Notes: generated by a model not told the origin, from the sequence alone. 64,000 nucleotides of DNA from UBA7703 sp963667195 (GCA_963667195.1 OY762962.1:1674001-1738000), one strand, 5' to 3'. Shown: positions 33,947 through 43,530, counted from the first letter of the stretch. Numbers and translations are program-made.

Positions 33947-34264
33947 ATGGATCGCTTTGAACAGGTCACCGTCGTCAAAAAGGCGAATGTGTATTACGAG
34001 GGCAAGGTCACGAGCCGCACGGTGCTCTTCGCGGACGGAACAAGAAAGACGCTCGGCATCATCCTGCCCGGCAAATACTCCTTCGGTACCGCGGAAAAAG
34101 AGCACATGGAGATTCTCGGCGGCGTGCTAAAGGCGCTGCTGCCCGGCGAGAGCGCGTGGCAGTCGTTTGGTGAGGGTCAGGCGTTCGAGGTGCCCGCCAA
34201 CAGCCGCTTTGAATGTGAAGCGGAGGGCGTTTGCGACTACTGCTGCTCCTACATCGCGGAGTAA
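33947..34264 (+). CDS. ppnP: pyrimidine/purine nucleoside phosphorylase
   Basis: A 105-residue single-cupin protein of the PpnP (DUF1255) family, which splits diverse nucleosides with phosphate. The family features KANVYYEGKVTSRTV, GTRKTLGIILPGKYSFGTAEKEHMEI and the closing FEVPANSRFECE are all present, and the length is normal. CGGGAGGAAACAGCA precedes the ATG. Close to yjjG, it suggests a small nucleotide-salvage neighbourhood. Confidence 0.93.
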   Translation: MDRFEQVTVVKKANVYYEGKVTSRTVLFADGTRKTLGIILPGKYSFGTAEKEHMEILGGVLKALLPGESAWQSFGEGQAFEVPANSRFECEAEGVCDYCCSYIAE

Positions 34265-34283
34265 ACCGAATACGCAAACTCAA

Positions 34284-34319
34284 GCGGGCGGAGTGTGACT
34301 TCCGTCCGTTTCTTTTTTG
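34284..34319 (+). terminator. intrinsic terminator after ppnP
   Basis: CGGGCGGA pairs with TCCGTCCG (one G-T pair) and is followed by TTTCTTTTTT. Confidence 0.75.
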
Positions 34320-34373
34320 CGCGGGTGCGGTATGATGGAACAAAGATCGCGATTGCACGAAAGGAGAATGCGC

Positions 34374-34907
34374 ATGAGGGATGTTGTGTTGTTTATCGCA
34401 ATGAGCCTCGATGGCTACATCGCCTCGCCGGATGGCGGGATCGACTGGCTCGGCGGCGAGGACGCGGATGCGAATGTTGCGGGTTCATATGAGCGCTTTA
34501 TCGCGGGCGTGAGCGATATCGTGATGGGGCACACGACCTACCGCCAGCTCACGACGGAGCTTCTGCCGGATGCCTGGCCGTATGCCGCGCAAAAGACGCA
34601 TGTGCTCACGCACCGCGAGGTTGCACGCGCGCCGGAGGGCGTCGCGTTTACGAACGAGCCGCTGGAAACGTTGATCGCGCGGCTCAAGCGCGAATCTGGC
34701 GGGGAAATCTGGCTCTGCGGCGGGGCAAGTGTGGCGCAGCAGGCGATGCGGCTAGGACTCATCGACCGCTACCACATCAACGTGATGCCGACCATTCGCG
34801 GGGCGGGGATTCGCCTGTTTGACGCGCTGGAACGGGATATTCCTCTGAAGCTGATCTCCACGGAGCGCTATAACGGCATCGTGGATTTGGTGTATGCGGT
34901 GCGGTGA
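34374..34907 (+). CDS. dihydrofolate reductase family protein (RibD C-terminal-like)
   Basis: The 177-residue product begins VVLFIAMSLDGYIASPDGGIDWL, the common start of the DHFR/RibD-C fold. It continues with VMGHTTYRQL and the NADPH-binding GGEIWLCGGASVAQQAM. Such small YyaP/YwjB-type proteins are reductases of uncertain substrate rather than true DHFR. The ATG at 34374 is chosen because AAGGAG lies 7 bases upstream; an ATG six bases earlier is too close to it. Confidence 0.9.
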   Translation: MRDVVLFIAMSLDGYIASPDGGIDWLGGEDADANVAGSYERFIAGVSDIVMGHTTYRQLTTELLPDAWPYAAQKTHVLTHREVARAPEGVAFTNEPLETLIARLKRESGGEIWLCGGASVAQQAMRLGLIDRYHINVMPTIRGAGIRLFDALERDIPLKLISTERYNGIVDLVYAVR

Positions 34908-34973
34908 CGAGCGGCGAGTGGCGGCGCGGGGCAGAGTCTGCTATAATGAGAGCGGAAACGTGAGGTATAACAA

Positions 34974-35156
34974 ATGAAAAAGAATATCGGCAAGCTGCCG
35001 CATTTGCAGTATAAAGGCGACGAGGGCAAGGCGCAGACGGAAGGGTTCCGCGCGCTGGAGAAGACCAGCCCGACCAACAGTGTCGCGCGCAATCCGGCGA
35101 TGGCGGGGAAACTGATGAGCACGAGCATGCGGCAGTATACGAGAAAAGGGAAATAA
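34974..35156 (+). CDS. small basic protein, unknown function
   Basis: A 60-residue lysine-rich protein (KKNIGKLPHLQYKGDEGKAQ ... MRQYTRKGK) with no signal or membrane segment. A GTGAGGTATAACAA ribosome site precedes the ATG, a TATAAT -10 lies near 34941-34946, and a perfect terminator follows, so it is framed like a real gene. It was not recognised. Confidence 0.6.
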   Translation: MKKNIGKLPHLQYKGDEGKAQTEGFRALEKTSPTNSVARNPAMAGKLMSTSMRQYTRKGK

Positions 35157-35170
35157 CGGAAATAATAAGG

Positions 35171-35196
35171 AAAAGGGCGGCTTCGGCCGCCCTTTT
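35171..35196 (+). terminator. UUCG-loop terminator
   Basis: AAAAGGGCGGC-TTCG-GCCGCCCTTTT, an 11-bp perfect stem. It also marks the edge of the AT-rich Hachiman island. Confidence 0.9.
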
Positions 35197-35262
35197 GGTT
35201 TGTGGGCAAATTTTTATTAGCTACGAACTTAAAAAAGAGCTGAAAAAAACAATAATAAGAAG

Positions 35263-35268
35263 TATAAT
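35263..35268 (+). promoter_or_regulatory. -10 element before hamA
   Basis: TATAAT lies 28 bases before the TTG start in an A-rich context; a CTGAAA at 35240-35245 is a weak -35. Confidence 0.5.
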
Positions 35269-35295
35269 GTTAAATAAAACGTCGAGGTGAATAGT

Positions 35296-36207
35296 TTGGA
35301 ATCTTTTGAAAAGAAAATTATCAATAACGAATCACTGTTTAAATACGTGTTCTTGGTTAGTCATGATTTTCCAATCATTCCCGCGAAAAATCCACATTTA
35401 GGTGCAAGTATTGCTTATCAAGATATCCAAGAGTTGCGAGTAGAGTTTGTTGAACAACTTTATGATACAATTGTTGATTGGGTATATAGTTCGGATAAAT
35501 ACGAGAAGATTAAAGAGAGGCTTAAAGAGAAAGGTAAAAGCGAAGCTAGTGCTGTTAGTGAAATAATCAGAAGGGCGAAAGAGAAGTTTAGAAACTCTGA
35601 TGATGATTCTTTACTTGTACAAGGGCAATTTGGAGAGTTGCTTTTATTTCATTTTCTTCAGAAGCATTTTCGAGCTGTACCAATGTTACGAAAAATGCCT
35701 ATAACAACATCTTCAAAACTTGAAAGATTCGGTGCAGATGCTATCCATTATAAGCGATGTGGTGAAACGAACATGATATTTTTAGGCGAGGCAAAGACTT
35801 ATTCAAGTGATTACTCGTTTAGTAAGGCGTTCTCAGCATCAATTGGAAGCATCCTTGATACTTACGAGAAACACAAGAAGGAAATCGACTTGTATTTACA
35901 TGAAGATTTTCTCGATGAAGATATGAATGTAATTGCGACAAAATATCAGAATAATGAGCTTGAAAACACAGAGGTGCACTTAGTTAGCATAGTTATATAC
36001 AACGAAAACAGTAAACTTAAGCTTGAAAACGAGAAGTCAATCAAGAATCAGATAGATCGAATAATTACCTCCAGATTTCAGAGCTTCGATAATTTAAAAA
36101 TACCTATCGAAGAAAATCCAATCTTAACAAGAATAACTTATATTGTGTTTCCAATATGGCGCATGGAGGAATTGCTACTATGCTTTCAAAATTACCTAAA
36201 GCATTAA
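35296..36207 (+). CDS. hamA: HamA, Hachiman anti-phage nuclease subunit (DUF1837)
   Basis: A 303-residue protein of the HamA/DUF1837 family. A PD-(D/E)xK-type nuclease core is visible: GQFGELLLFHFL near residue 110, D148 in RFGADAIHYK, then E165 and K167 in FLGEAKTY. In Hachiman, HamA is the DNA-degrading effector held by the helicase HamB until invading DNA is sensed. The start is TTG at 35296, 5 bases after GAGGTGA; a GTG at 35287 is the alternative. The gene overlaps hamB by 28 bases and is much more AT-rich than its surroundings, a sign of transfer. Confidence 0.93.
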   Translation: MESFEKKIINNESLFKYVFLVSHDFPIIPAKNPHLGASIAYQDIQELRVEFVEQLYDTIVDWVYSSDKYEKIKERLKEKGKSEASAVSEIIRRAKEKFRNSDDDSLLVQGQFGELLLFHFLQKHFRAVPMLRKMPITTSSKLERFGADAIHYKRCGETNMIFLGEAKTYSSDYSFSKAFSASIGSILDTYEKHKKEIDLYLHEDFLDEDMNVIATKYQNNELENTEVHLVSIVIYNENSKLKLENEKSIKNQIDRIITSRFQSFDNLKIPIEENPILTRITYIVFPIWRMEELLLCFQNYLKH

Positions 36208-38729
36208 CAATAAAAGACAAGATACTAAGAGATCTTTTTGAAATTGAAATGGATTTTATTGCTGGGAAGTTGGGGTTTTCGCAATCATGCAAAATTCTCA
36301 AAGAGAAGCAAATCATATCAACTCTAAAATATATAGATGCAATTACTTCTATGCCAGATGCCGTCGATAAGAATTATGTAATCGCTGTCTTGGTTTTACT
36401 TTGGGAACATTGTGATCACAAATTATTTGAACTTCGTCCCGCAATACTGAAATTCCTTGCGCGCATCGGGTACACATCATCTGCTATAGCATTCGATGAT
36501 GAGTATGATTCAGCGCGAGGCTCCTTCTCGTTTATAAACAGTATTATTGATCAGATTTCAACAACTGTATCGCAAACTGCTTTCGAGTATAATTTAGGTG
36601 GAATTAAATATGTTTTAACTGAATTCCAGAAAAATGTTATTGATGGTATTGAGTTAAACAGGCACATTGGAGTATCTGCCCCCACATCTGCGGGGAAAAC
36701 ATTTGCTATCATTTTAAAGACGTTCGAATTGTTTATAGAGAAGAATTATGAACTAATATATATTGTTCCAACTCTTAGCCTCCAAAACCAGATTATCGAA
36801 AATTACACTCAATTAGCAAGAGATCATTCTTACTCACAATATACAATATCAAGCGTATATCAACCACGAAACAACGATATGCCTGGGATTTATGTTTTAA
36901 CACAAGAAAAAGCGATAACAGCGCTCTCGTATACAACTAGTTTCAACCATCCGTTGGTTTTGATTATTGATGAGATTCAAAACATCGAACACGTCTCGAA
37001 TGAAGATCAAAACAGGTCAAGAGTTCTTTTAGACATGATAAATGAATTTAGACACATGAAGGCAGTTGAGAAAGTAATTATATCCGGTCCCAGAATTGAG
37101 AATATTGGCACACTGGGAACAGATTTACTAGGATACGATACTCTCGAATGCGCAACGTCTGTTAGTCCTGTTCTTAATATCACATATACTATCAGCTGCA
37201 CAGAGAGGGAGTACTTTTTCAAACTATACACACCATTATTTAAGAAACCATTAATAAAGAAGTTGGCAGACCCATCAGCGATTTGCAATTACGGTAAAGT
37301 GTTGTATAACGATGAGTACATGGACTATTTGTATAGATTTGTCAATAAAATTGGGAAAGGGCAGCAGAATATCATCTTCGCTCCAACTTCTAAAACCGCT
37401 CGAGCAATTGCATTGTCATTCGCAAATAAGGAAAAAGTTACCACAAGGAACGAACTACTATATGAGTTATCTGATTACTATAATGAAACAGTACATCAAT
37501 GCTATTCACTGAGCAACACTATTCTCAAAGGAGTCGCATATCATCACGGAAAAGTTCCTACTCACGTCCGCCGGACATTAGAAAAAGCAATTTCTGACAA
37601 GCTCATCCTTAATGTGGTTTGCACAACAACTTTAATGCAAGGGGTAAACTTGCCTGCTCAGAATGTAATTCTTCGTAATCCTAATCTTTTTATTAAAAAA
37701 ACAAAGAACACATCGAAATTGTCTGATTATGAAATTGCGAATTTAAGAGGCCGTGCAGGTCGTTTGATGAAAGATTTGATTGGGCGAACTTATATACTTG
37801 ATGAGGGTCAATTTGAAGAGGATGAAGAGATAAAACTATTCGATGAGGTTACTAAGCAACTATCACCGAGCCATCATTCCAGGTTTGAAGAATATAAAGA
37901 TGATATTGAGGAAGTTATACTTTCAGCGGATGCTGTGAGTGAAGAGATGGATGCCTTCGGATATTTAGCAATTTATATTCGGCAGTCACTTCTGCGTTAC
38001 GGAACACATGCAAAAAGCAGGTTAGAAGAACTCGGTATATCTTTGCCAACTGAGATTATTAAAGCTGGATTAAATAGTATGCAAAACTTAACTATACCAA
38101 TTGAGGCATGTTTAAAAAACCGATATTGGGATCCATTTATTTTGGAAGAAATATATCAAAGCTACACAGGGATTATTCCCCGTTCCCCTTTGGACAAAGA
38201 TAGTAAAAACAGTTTGATCTCGATATTGGAATTTTTTAAAAAGTGCCCGCAAACACAAACAATTTTTAAAGAATCAATACCGGATGGCTATTATGATGAT
38301 GTTAAGTTCAACATACTTTGCGAATATTGTATAAAGTGGGCTAGAGGTGTAAAGCTTAGAGACATTTTAAATAATAAGTACTGCAATAGTGAAGATAGCC
38401 AAGAGAAAATTGATGAAGTAATTAATGTCATACAGAGCTTTGTATCATATAAAATACCTTTAATGATAAAACCAATATTTGATATGTTTGAAGACGATGG
38501 AGTATTTGTTAAGAGCCTACAAAATGGGGCATGTGAGCCAGTAGTTGTGAAATTAATCGAGATGGGGATACCCCGTGAAACAGCTTTGCAACTACATGAG
38601 GACTATTTTAAAGATGAATTCAGTTATGAAGGATTGAGTGATGATCTCGAATCAGTATTGCGCAAAAACATTAGGGATATTAAGCAACAGTTGCCATATT
38701 GGGTGAAGGTTCAGGTTGATTTTATATAA
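36180..38729 (+). CDS. hamB: HamB, Hachiman helicase subunit
   Basis: An 849-residue superfamily 2 helicase, Ski2-like. Motif I is APTSAGKTFAI (near residue 167), motif II is DEIQ (near 264), motif Ib-like segments surround YIVPTLSLQNQI, motif V is MQGVNLPAQNVI (near 486) and motif VI is NLRGRAGRL (near 521). HamB senses phage DNA ends or single strands and releases HamA. ATG 36180 is preferred because GGAGGA lies 9 bases upstream; an ATG 24 bases earlier has no such site. The C-terminal 300 residues are helical without a recognised domain. Confidence 0.93.
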   Translation: MLSKLPKALTIKDKILRDLFEIEMDFIAGKLGFSQSCKILKEKQIISTLKYIDAITSMPDAVDKNYVIAVLVLLWEHCDHKLFELRPAILKFLARIGYTSSAIAFDDEYDSARGSFSFINSIIDQISTTVSQTAFEYNLGGIKYVLTEFQKNVIDGIELNRHIGVSAPTSAGKTFAIILKTFELFIEKNYELIYIVPTLSLQNQIIENYTQLARDHSYSQYTISSVYQPRNNDMPGIYVLTQEKAITALSYTTSFNHPLVLIIDEIQNIEHVSNEDQNRSRVLLDMINEFRHMKAVEKVIISGPRIENIGTLGTDLLGYDTLECATSVSPVLNITYTISCTEREYFFKLYTPLFKKPLIKKLADPSAICNYGKVLYNDEYMDYLYRFVNKIGKGQQNIIFAPTSKTARAIALSFANKEKVTTRNELLYELSDYYNETVHQCYSLSNTILKGVAYHHGKVPTHVRRTLEKAISDKLILNVVCTTTLMQGVNLPAQNVILRNPNLFIKKTKNTSKLSDYEIANLRGRAGRLMKDLIGRTYILDEGQFEEDEEIKLFDEVTKQLSPSHHSRFEEYKDDIEEVILSADAVSEEMDAFGYLAIYIRQSLLRYGTHAKSRLEELGISLPTEIIKAGLNSMQNLTIPIEACLKNRYWDPFILEEIYQSYTGIIPRSPLDKDSKNSLISILEFFKKCPQTQTIFKESIPDGYYDDVKFNILCEYCIKWARGVKLRDILNNKYCNSEDSQEKIDEVINVIQSFVSYKIPLMIKPIFDMFEDDGVFVKSLQNGACEPVVVKLIEMGIPRETALQLHEDYFKDEFSYEGLSDDLESVLRKNIRDIKQQLPYWVKVQVDFI

Positions 38730-38750
38730 TTACTGTCCCTCCACACCCAC

Positions 38751-38779
38751 GAGAACCCGCGCCCCGCGGGTTCTCTTTT
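38751..38779 (+). terminator. intrinsic terminator after hamB
   Basis: GAGAACCCGC/GCGGGTTCTC, 10 bp, followed by TTTTC. Its high GC content contrasts with hamB, so the island ends near 38,735. Confidence 0.85.
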
Positions 38780-38853
38780 CATTTCAGTCAACGCGCGCAG
38801 AAGCTTTCATGCGCAAGCAACCAATCTCCCGCCAGCCGTGAGCGCTTGCTCCG

Positions 38854-40896
38854 CTACCCCAGCCGCGTGAAGTCGATGTAGTCGAGGCGCGCCTCATCGG
38901 AAGATTGATTGAGGATGCACACCTCGAACGTGAACGTGTCCTCTTCAATGGTCACGGTAAACGAAAGCTGATCCTCCTGCGCGGTAAAGTCGGATATCTT
39001 GTGCCGCAACCTGTTCGAGAGCGAATGCGCGCTCACGTCGCACAGCGCGAGATTGCTGCCGTATGCTACGACCCGATACGTTCCCTTCGGCATCGTCCAG
39101 AACGGTCCGAACGACGTGCCGTTCGCGAACAGGTAACGCGCGCCGTCTTTCTCCACGCCGGTATCCACATACCCGTCTCCAAACGTATAGCGGTTGACCG
39201 AATCGTCTTTCGGATCGATGCTTTTTTGACCGAGAATCGGCTCAAGCGTACCCACGATCAGCCCATCGACCCAATAGTAGGTGAGGTCGAGCCGCTCCGT
39301 GATAAACGCGTTTGCGGGGCTGACGATGAACAGCTCGGACGCGTCGGGGCTGGCAATCTGCGCGGCCTGGTTCTCGCTGAACATCGTTGCGTTCTCGCGC
39401 GCAAAATAGAAGTCGTTCAGCGTCATGCGGTTGTCCATTGCCCAGTTGGCGAGCGACCAGCGCATCTCTTCGGGCAGCTGGCTAAATCGCGGGATCAGCA
39501 CGACGTGGCGGATATTGCTCCGAGCTGCGCTGTTCCAAAATGCGGTGTCCGTCAGTTGGGACTGGTACACGATCTTCTGCGAAAACTCCTCGTGCCGCTT
39601 TATAAGCGGGGCTTGAATGTCATACACCTGCAACCCGAGCACGAGTGCCGCGAGCACCACGGCACCGCGACGGTTGAAGAGCGAGTAGGAGACGATCACG
39701 CTGCCCAGCATGATCAGATAGACCATGATCCAGGCGATTCTGCCCGTCGCGCGGAAGATGGCCCAGAGCTGCACGATGGAATAGGGGATCGGAAGCTTCA
39801 CAAGTAAGCTGCCGTTGAGCGCGATCTTCGGGCTGAGGGACGCGAACAGGGTCACGAGAAACACGACGCCGAGCGCGATGAGCTGGCTCGTTCGCGCGCG
39901 AAGGCGCGCCCGCGTGTTTTTGGACACGACAAACGCGAGGAAACTCAGCGCCACGAGCAGGAGGATTCCCGCGCCCAGATAGGCAAACCCCTCATATTGA
40001 CCCAATCCGTAGGTCGGCAGATCCGGCAGAATTTGCGACCAACCCTGCGGATTGAAGAATGCGTTGACATTGAAGGAATAGATGCCCAGCCCGCCGGTCG
40101 AGGCATCCATGGACGAGGAGAACCCGCCCAGCAGCGCGACCACGACCACCGCGGGGAGAAGATAGGACAGCGCGATGAAGATCGACCGCACGAGCTTTCG
40201 CGTGCGGATGACGTCCTCCAGACAGCAGCCCGCCAGAATGATTCCGCCCAGCAGCAGAAAGTAGATGTGCGTTGACGCGCAGAGCACGCCGAGGGTAGCC
40301 CAGCGGAGGTAGATTGCGCGGCCGGACGCGGTCTTGTTCGCAAAGAACGTATCAAGCGCGAAAAGGATCAGCCATTGCCCCGCCAGAGCGGTATGCGTAT
40401 ACATGCGAAAGATCATCACGGGCGTGATGACAAACAGCATGCTGGTGAGAATGATGTAGATTCGATTGGGAACAAACCGCTGGATGATGCGCGCGGCAAA
40501 AATCCCCTGCAGCGCAAAGCACAGAACGCCCCAGATGCCGAAGTATTGAAACTCTGTGGGCAATATGGCGCGAAAGAGCTTGAAGAACACCGCGAATACC
40601 GGAATGGAATCCGTAAAGATGATGGAGGTATGGTATGGATACGCGAGCTGATCCGTCATGCCGATCGGAAAGAGCCAGCTGCTGTTTTTGAATGCCTGCC
40701 ACCCGATATAGTGCTGCGACAGATCGCCTTTTCCGAGCAGCCAGTCCGTATACGTGGGGTCGATGATGGCAACCCCGTAGAGCAGCGCAAACGACACGAA
40801 GGACAGCGCAGCAATCACGAGATAGTGCCAATTTTTCTCGAAAAAGCGCAGAATGGAACCCTTTCGGGCGGAAGTTACTTGAACTCTTTTTATCAA
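38854..40896 (-). CDS. DUF6311-like membrane glycosyltransferase-fold protein
   Basis: A 680-residue protein with about eleven transmembrane helices in its first 430 residues and a C-terminal beta-rich extracytoplasmic domain of about 250 residues. The first loop bears GKGDLSQHYIGWQAFKNSSW, and the helices contain AYPYHTSIIFTDSIP, features of the YfhO/DUF6311 polyprenol-dependent glycosyltransferase (GT-C) family. The acidic and histidine residues in that loop are probably catalytic. It may glycosylate a cell-wall polymer or lipid. It is monocistronic. Confidence 0.8.
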   Translation of the reverse strand: MIKRVQVTSARKGSILRFFEKNWHYLVIAALSFVSFALLYGVAIIDPTYTDWLLGKGDLSQHYIGWQAFKNSSWLFPIGMTDQLAYPYHTSIIFTDSIPVFAVFFKLFRAILPTEFQYFGIWGVLCFALQGIFAARIIQRFVPNRIYIILTSMLFVITPVMIFRMYTHTALAGQWLILFALDTFFANKTASGRAIYLRWATLGVLCASTHIYFLLLGGIILAGCCLEDVIRTRKLVRSIFIALSYLLPAVVVVALLGGFSSSMDASTGGLGIYSFNVNAFFNPQGWSQILPDLPTYGLGQYEGFAYLGAGILLLVALSFLAFVVSKNTRARLRARTSQLIALGVVFLVTLFASLSPKIALNGSLLVKLPIPYSIVQLWAIFRATGRIAWIMVYLIMLGSVIVSYSLFNRRGAVVLAALVLGLQVYDIQAPLIKRHEEFSQKIVYQSQLTDTAFWNSAARSNIRHVVLIPRFSQLPEEMRWSLANWAMDNRMTLNDFYFARENATMFSENQAAQIASPDASELFIVSPANAFITERLDLTYYWVDGLIVGTLEPILGQKSIDPKDDSVNRYTFGDGYVDTGVEKDGARYLFANGTSFGPFWTMPKGTYRVVAYGSNLALCDVSAHSLSNRLRHKISDFTAQEDQLSFTVTIEEDTFTFEVCILNQSSDEARLDYIDFTRLG

Positions 40897-41001
40897 GACG
40901 GGCTACGTCCTTTCAACAGAATGGTTTGATCAGGTCAATCCTGTGCGCATACGGATGCGGGATTGCGTGATCGATGGGAGATTCGTAATTGCGAAAAGGC
41001 G

Positions 41002-41532
41002 TCAATCCTTCTCTTTCAGCAGCGTTTTGATCTCCGCAAGCTCCGCCTCCATGCGATGGAGGTGCTTCTGCATGTCGTCAATCTCCTGCTCCGCCTTGTA
41101 GTTGATCGCGAAGTCGATGATCGACTCATGCTTGTCGCGCGCGGCTTGCCGGTTCTGGCTCATCATGATGATCGGCGCCTGAAACGCCGCGATAAACGAG
41201 AGGATCAAGTTCAGCAGGATGAACGGTTTCGGGTCAAACTGTAATCCCAGCACCGGTAGCAGGTTGAGCGTAATCCAGATCACGAGAAAGCTTGCGAAGA
41301 TGATGATAAACGTCCAGCTGCCGCCAAACGCCGCAACCTTGTCCGCAACGCGGTCGCTGCGCCGCGTGTGGTGCTCATAATCCTCATCCAGCCGCGCCGC
41401 AACACGCTGCTCATAGCTCTCCACCATCTGGTCGATGCGTGTGAGCTTATCGTCGTTGAGTTGAATACCGTATCCGCGAATCGTCGTCTTCGTTTCGCTT
41501 TTAATCGTGATTTTTTCTCTTTCAACTGACAT
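41002..41532 (-). CDS. DUF1003 domain membrane protein
   Basis: The 176-residue protein has a soluble N-terminus, two transmembrane helices (SWTFIIIFASFLVIWITLNLL and PFILLNLILSFIAAFQAPIIMM), and the conserved cytoplasmic tail SQNRQAARDKHESIIDFAINYKAEQEIDDMQKHL with a coiled coil. This is the DUF1003 signature. The function of the family is unknown. ATG 41532 (MSVEREK) follows GAGGTGCG; an upstream in-frame ATG overlaps the promoter. Confidence 0.9.
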   Translation of the reverse strand: MSVEREKITIKSETKTTIRGYGIQLNDDKLTRIDQMVESYEQRVAARLDEDYEHHTRRSDRVADKVAAFGGSWTFIIIFASFLVIWITLNLLPVLGLQFDPKPFILLNLILSFIAAFQAPIIMMSQNRQAARDKHESIIDFAINYKAEQEIDDMQKHLHRMEAELAEIKTLLKEKD

Positions 41533-41654
41533 AACGCACCTCATATCCATACGGTTTGATAGCACTATTCTATCAGTAACGCTTGTTTTCGTAAACGCAA
41601 ATCGAACCCCGCATGATATAATAGTCAAACGATTGCAATCGGGGGACGGAATTC

Positions 41655-41966
41655 ATGAACAGCGTGCGCATCACGGTACTCAAACGGGAATTTTACGCGG
41701 AACTCGCGGAAGAATATTTAAGCGAAGGCGCTTCTGCCGGCGCATGCCCGCTGCAGGAGGAAGGCGACGTGTTTCTCTATTCGGGCGGCGCGGAGAAGCC
41801 GGAAGGCCTGTGCCCGTGGGCGTGGATCGACCTGTATTCCGCGATTGCGACGCTGTATGCCGGAGGCGACGAGAACACCTGGTACCGCCAAGGCGGCACG
41901 CGCATCCTCTGCTGCACGGACGGCATCCGTCCCGTGGTGTATAAGCTGGAACTCGTGCGCGGTTGA
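41655..41966 (+). CDS. TIGR04076 family protein
   Basis: A 103-residue protein matching the TIGR04076 pattern: VRITVLKREFYAELAEEYL, the CPLQEEGDVF strand, PEGLCPWAWIDLY, and CCTDGIRPVVYKLE with paired cysteines. The cysteines could bind a metal; function unknown. A TATAAT at about 41618-41623 and GGGGGACGG give expression signals. Confidence 0.85.
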   Translation: MNSVRITVLKREFYAELAEEYLSEGASAGACPLQEEGDVFLYSGGAEKPEGLCPWAWIDLYSAIATLYAGGDENTWYRQGGTRILCCTDGIRPVVYKLELVRG

Positions 41967-41980
41967 CCTGCTCCGGACGC

Positions 41981-42006
41981 AAAAAAAGAGGGCCGATACG
42001 CCCTCT
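41981..42006 (-). terminator. terminator of the DUF6440 gene
   Basis: On the minus strand AGAGGGC-GTATCG-GCCCTCT is followed by TTTTTT. Confidence 0.85.
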
Positions 42007-42026
42007 GTGTTACCCTGTTGGGCGCG

Positions 42027-42227
42027 TTAACGCCCGATGGTGTGCTCCAGCGTGTAGGAATCGGTGACGACGGGCTTTCCGTCCTTGTCCAGCAACGGTG
42101 TGAGCCCGCCGGAATAGCCCGCGGCGTGGAAAAAGTAATTCACGCCCGTCTCACGGTCAATCCAGATTTCATTGACCGTCGAAATGCCCTTGGAATAGAC
42201 ACGAATAAAGCGATCATCCTGACGCAT
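42027..42227 (-). CDS. DUF6440 family protein
   Basis: A 66-residue protein: RQDDRFIRVYSKGISTVNEIWIDRETGVNYFFHAAGYSGGLTPLLDKDGKPVV, matching the small DUF6440 family of Clostridia. It has a beta-rich fold by appearance and no membrane segment. ATG 42227 follows GGAGGTAT. Function unknown. Confidence 0.85.
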   Translation of the reverse strand: MRQDDRFIRVYSKGISTVNEIWIDRETGVNYFFHAAGYSGGLTPLLDKDGKPVVTDSYTLEHTIGR

Positions 42228-42339
42228 GATATACCTCCGCATGATTGATGATACCAGTATACCATAAGAACATATATTGACCGTGCGTGTAAAACGCAAT
42301 ATCATCTACATCAAACCCGTAATCGCAGGAGAAAAGCGT

Positions 42340-43278
42340 ATGCTGTATGAGTTTTCGGAATCCCTCAACCAAATCAAGCCGGAGCAGCTGGACGATACCC
42401 GTTTGACCACAGGCGTTGTGACGCTTGCCCAACTTAAGGGAAAATTTGGGCAGCGCGTCGGCTTCGGTGCGGGGTTGGTGGAAGAATGCGAGAAGACGGA
42501 GGGGCGTTTTCGCTCCGCCGTGCATATTGCGGATGGCGAACTGTTTGCTGTCGTCTCCGTTCGCGAAATTTCGGAGGACAGCGACGCGCGGGATCGCGTT
42601 GGTCTGTTTATCAAAAAGAACCTGATGCTCATCGTCTCTCTGCGCGATGACGACGAGAGCATTCCCGTGTCGCTGGAGGAGACGGTGCAACGGCTCAATC
42701 TCAAGACTGTCTCGCTGGAGCGGCTGATCTGCGCGTTTTTCGATCGCCTTCTGAGCCAGGACGGCAGCGATCTAGAGCAGTTCGACCACAGAATTGCGGA
42801 GATGGAAGAGCAGATTGAAAACAACACGACCGGTAAGAAGTTCAACAGCGAAATCCTGACGCTGCGGCGAAAAGTGCTCGTGATCCGCAACTACTATGAA
42901 CAACTGCTGGATCTGTTTGATGCGATGCTGGAAAACGAGGCGGATCTGTTCTCCGCAAAGCAGATGTATCACTTCCATACCGCGCGGGATAAGATCGCGC
43001 GGCTTTCCGCCAACGCGCAGCTCATCCGGGACAGCCTCGTGCAGGTGCGCGAGGCGTACATGGCGGCGCTGGACTACAACGCGAACCTCATCATGAAGGT
43101 GTTTACGGTGGTGACGACAGTGTTCCTGCCGTTGACGTTGATCGTCGGCTGGTACGGCATGAACTTCAAGTACATGCCGGAGCTGACGAGCCAATACGGC
43201 TATCCCGCCGTCATCATACTCAGCATACTGGTCGTGGTGCTCAGCCTGCTTTTCTTTAGGAAAAAGCGGCTTCTGTAG
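42340..43278 (+). CDS. corA: CorA family divalent cation transporter
   Basis: A 312-residue CorA-type channel for magnesium or cobalt. A long cytoplasmic alpha-beta domain is followed by two C-terminal helices with the gate motif YGMNFKYMPEL. The first helix is MKVFTVVTTVFLPLTLIVGWYGMN, and the second VIILSILVVVLSLLFF. The ATG at 42340 follows GCAGGAG; an earlier frame start is not supported. It is monocistronic. Confidence 0.92.
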   Translation: MLYEFSESLNQIKPEQLDDTRLTTGVVTLAQLKGKFGQRVGFGAGLVEECEKTEGRFRSAVHIADGELFAVVSVREISEDSDARDRVGLFIKKNLMLIVSLRDDDESIPVSLEETVQRLNLKTVSLERLICAFFDRLLSQDGSDLEQFDHRIAEMEEQIENNTTGKKFNSEILTLRRKVLVIRNYYEQLLDLFDAMLENEADLFSAKQMYHFHTARDKIARLSANAQLIRDSLVQVREAYMAALDYNANLIMKVFTVVTTVFLPLTLIVGWYGMNFKYMPELTSQYGYPAVIILSILVVVLSLLFFRKKRLL

Positions 43279-43530
43279 CACTCTGACCGCGGCAGAAAAC
43301 CCGTGTTTGTTTCGTTACCTGCTGCACCTGAAATCGACATGCTGAAATACGTTATTTTCCGATAAGATCAGGCGTTTTTCGCAGGAATTCTTGCTTTTTT
43401 GGTCGTCTCCTATCTATACTATTAAATTGTACGCGGCAAGCGTTCGCAGGGGGATTTTACGTGTTTTCCTTCGAATCAGCTTTGCTTTCTTTTTGATGGG
43501 ACATCGAGCACATCTCGTGAGGGGAATTCA

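Noticed and set aside
36156..36179. ATG at 36156 as the hamB start
   Set aside because: It has no ribosome site; the ATG at 36180 has GGAGGA nine bases upstream.
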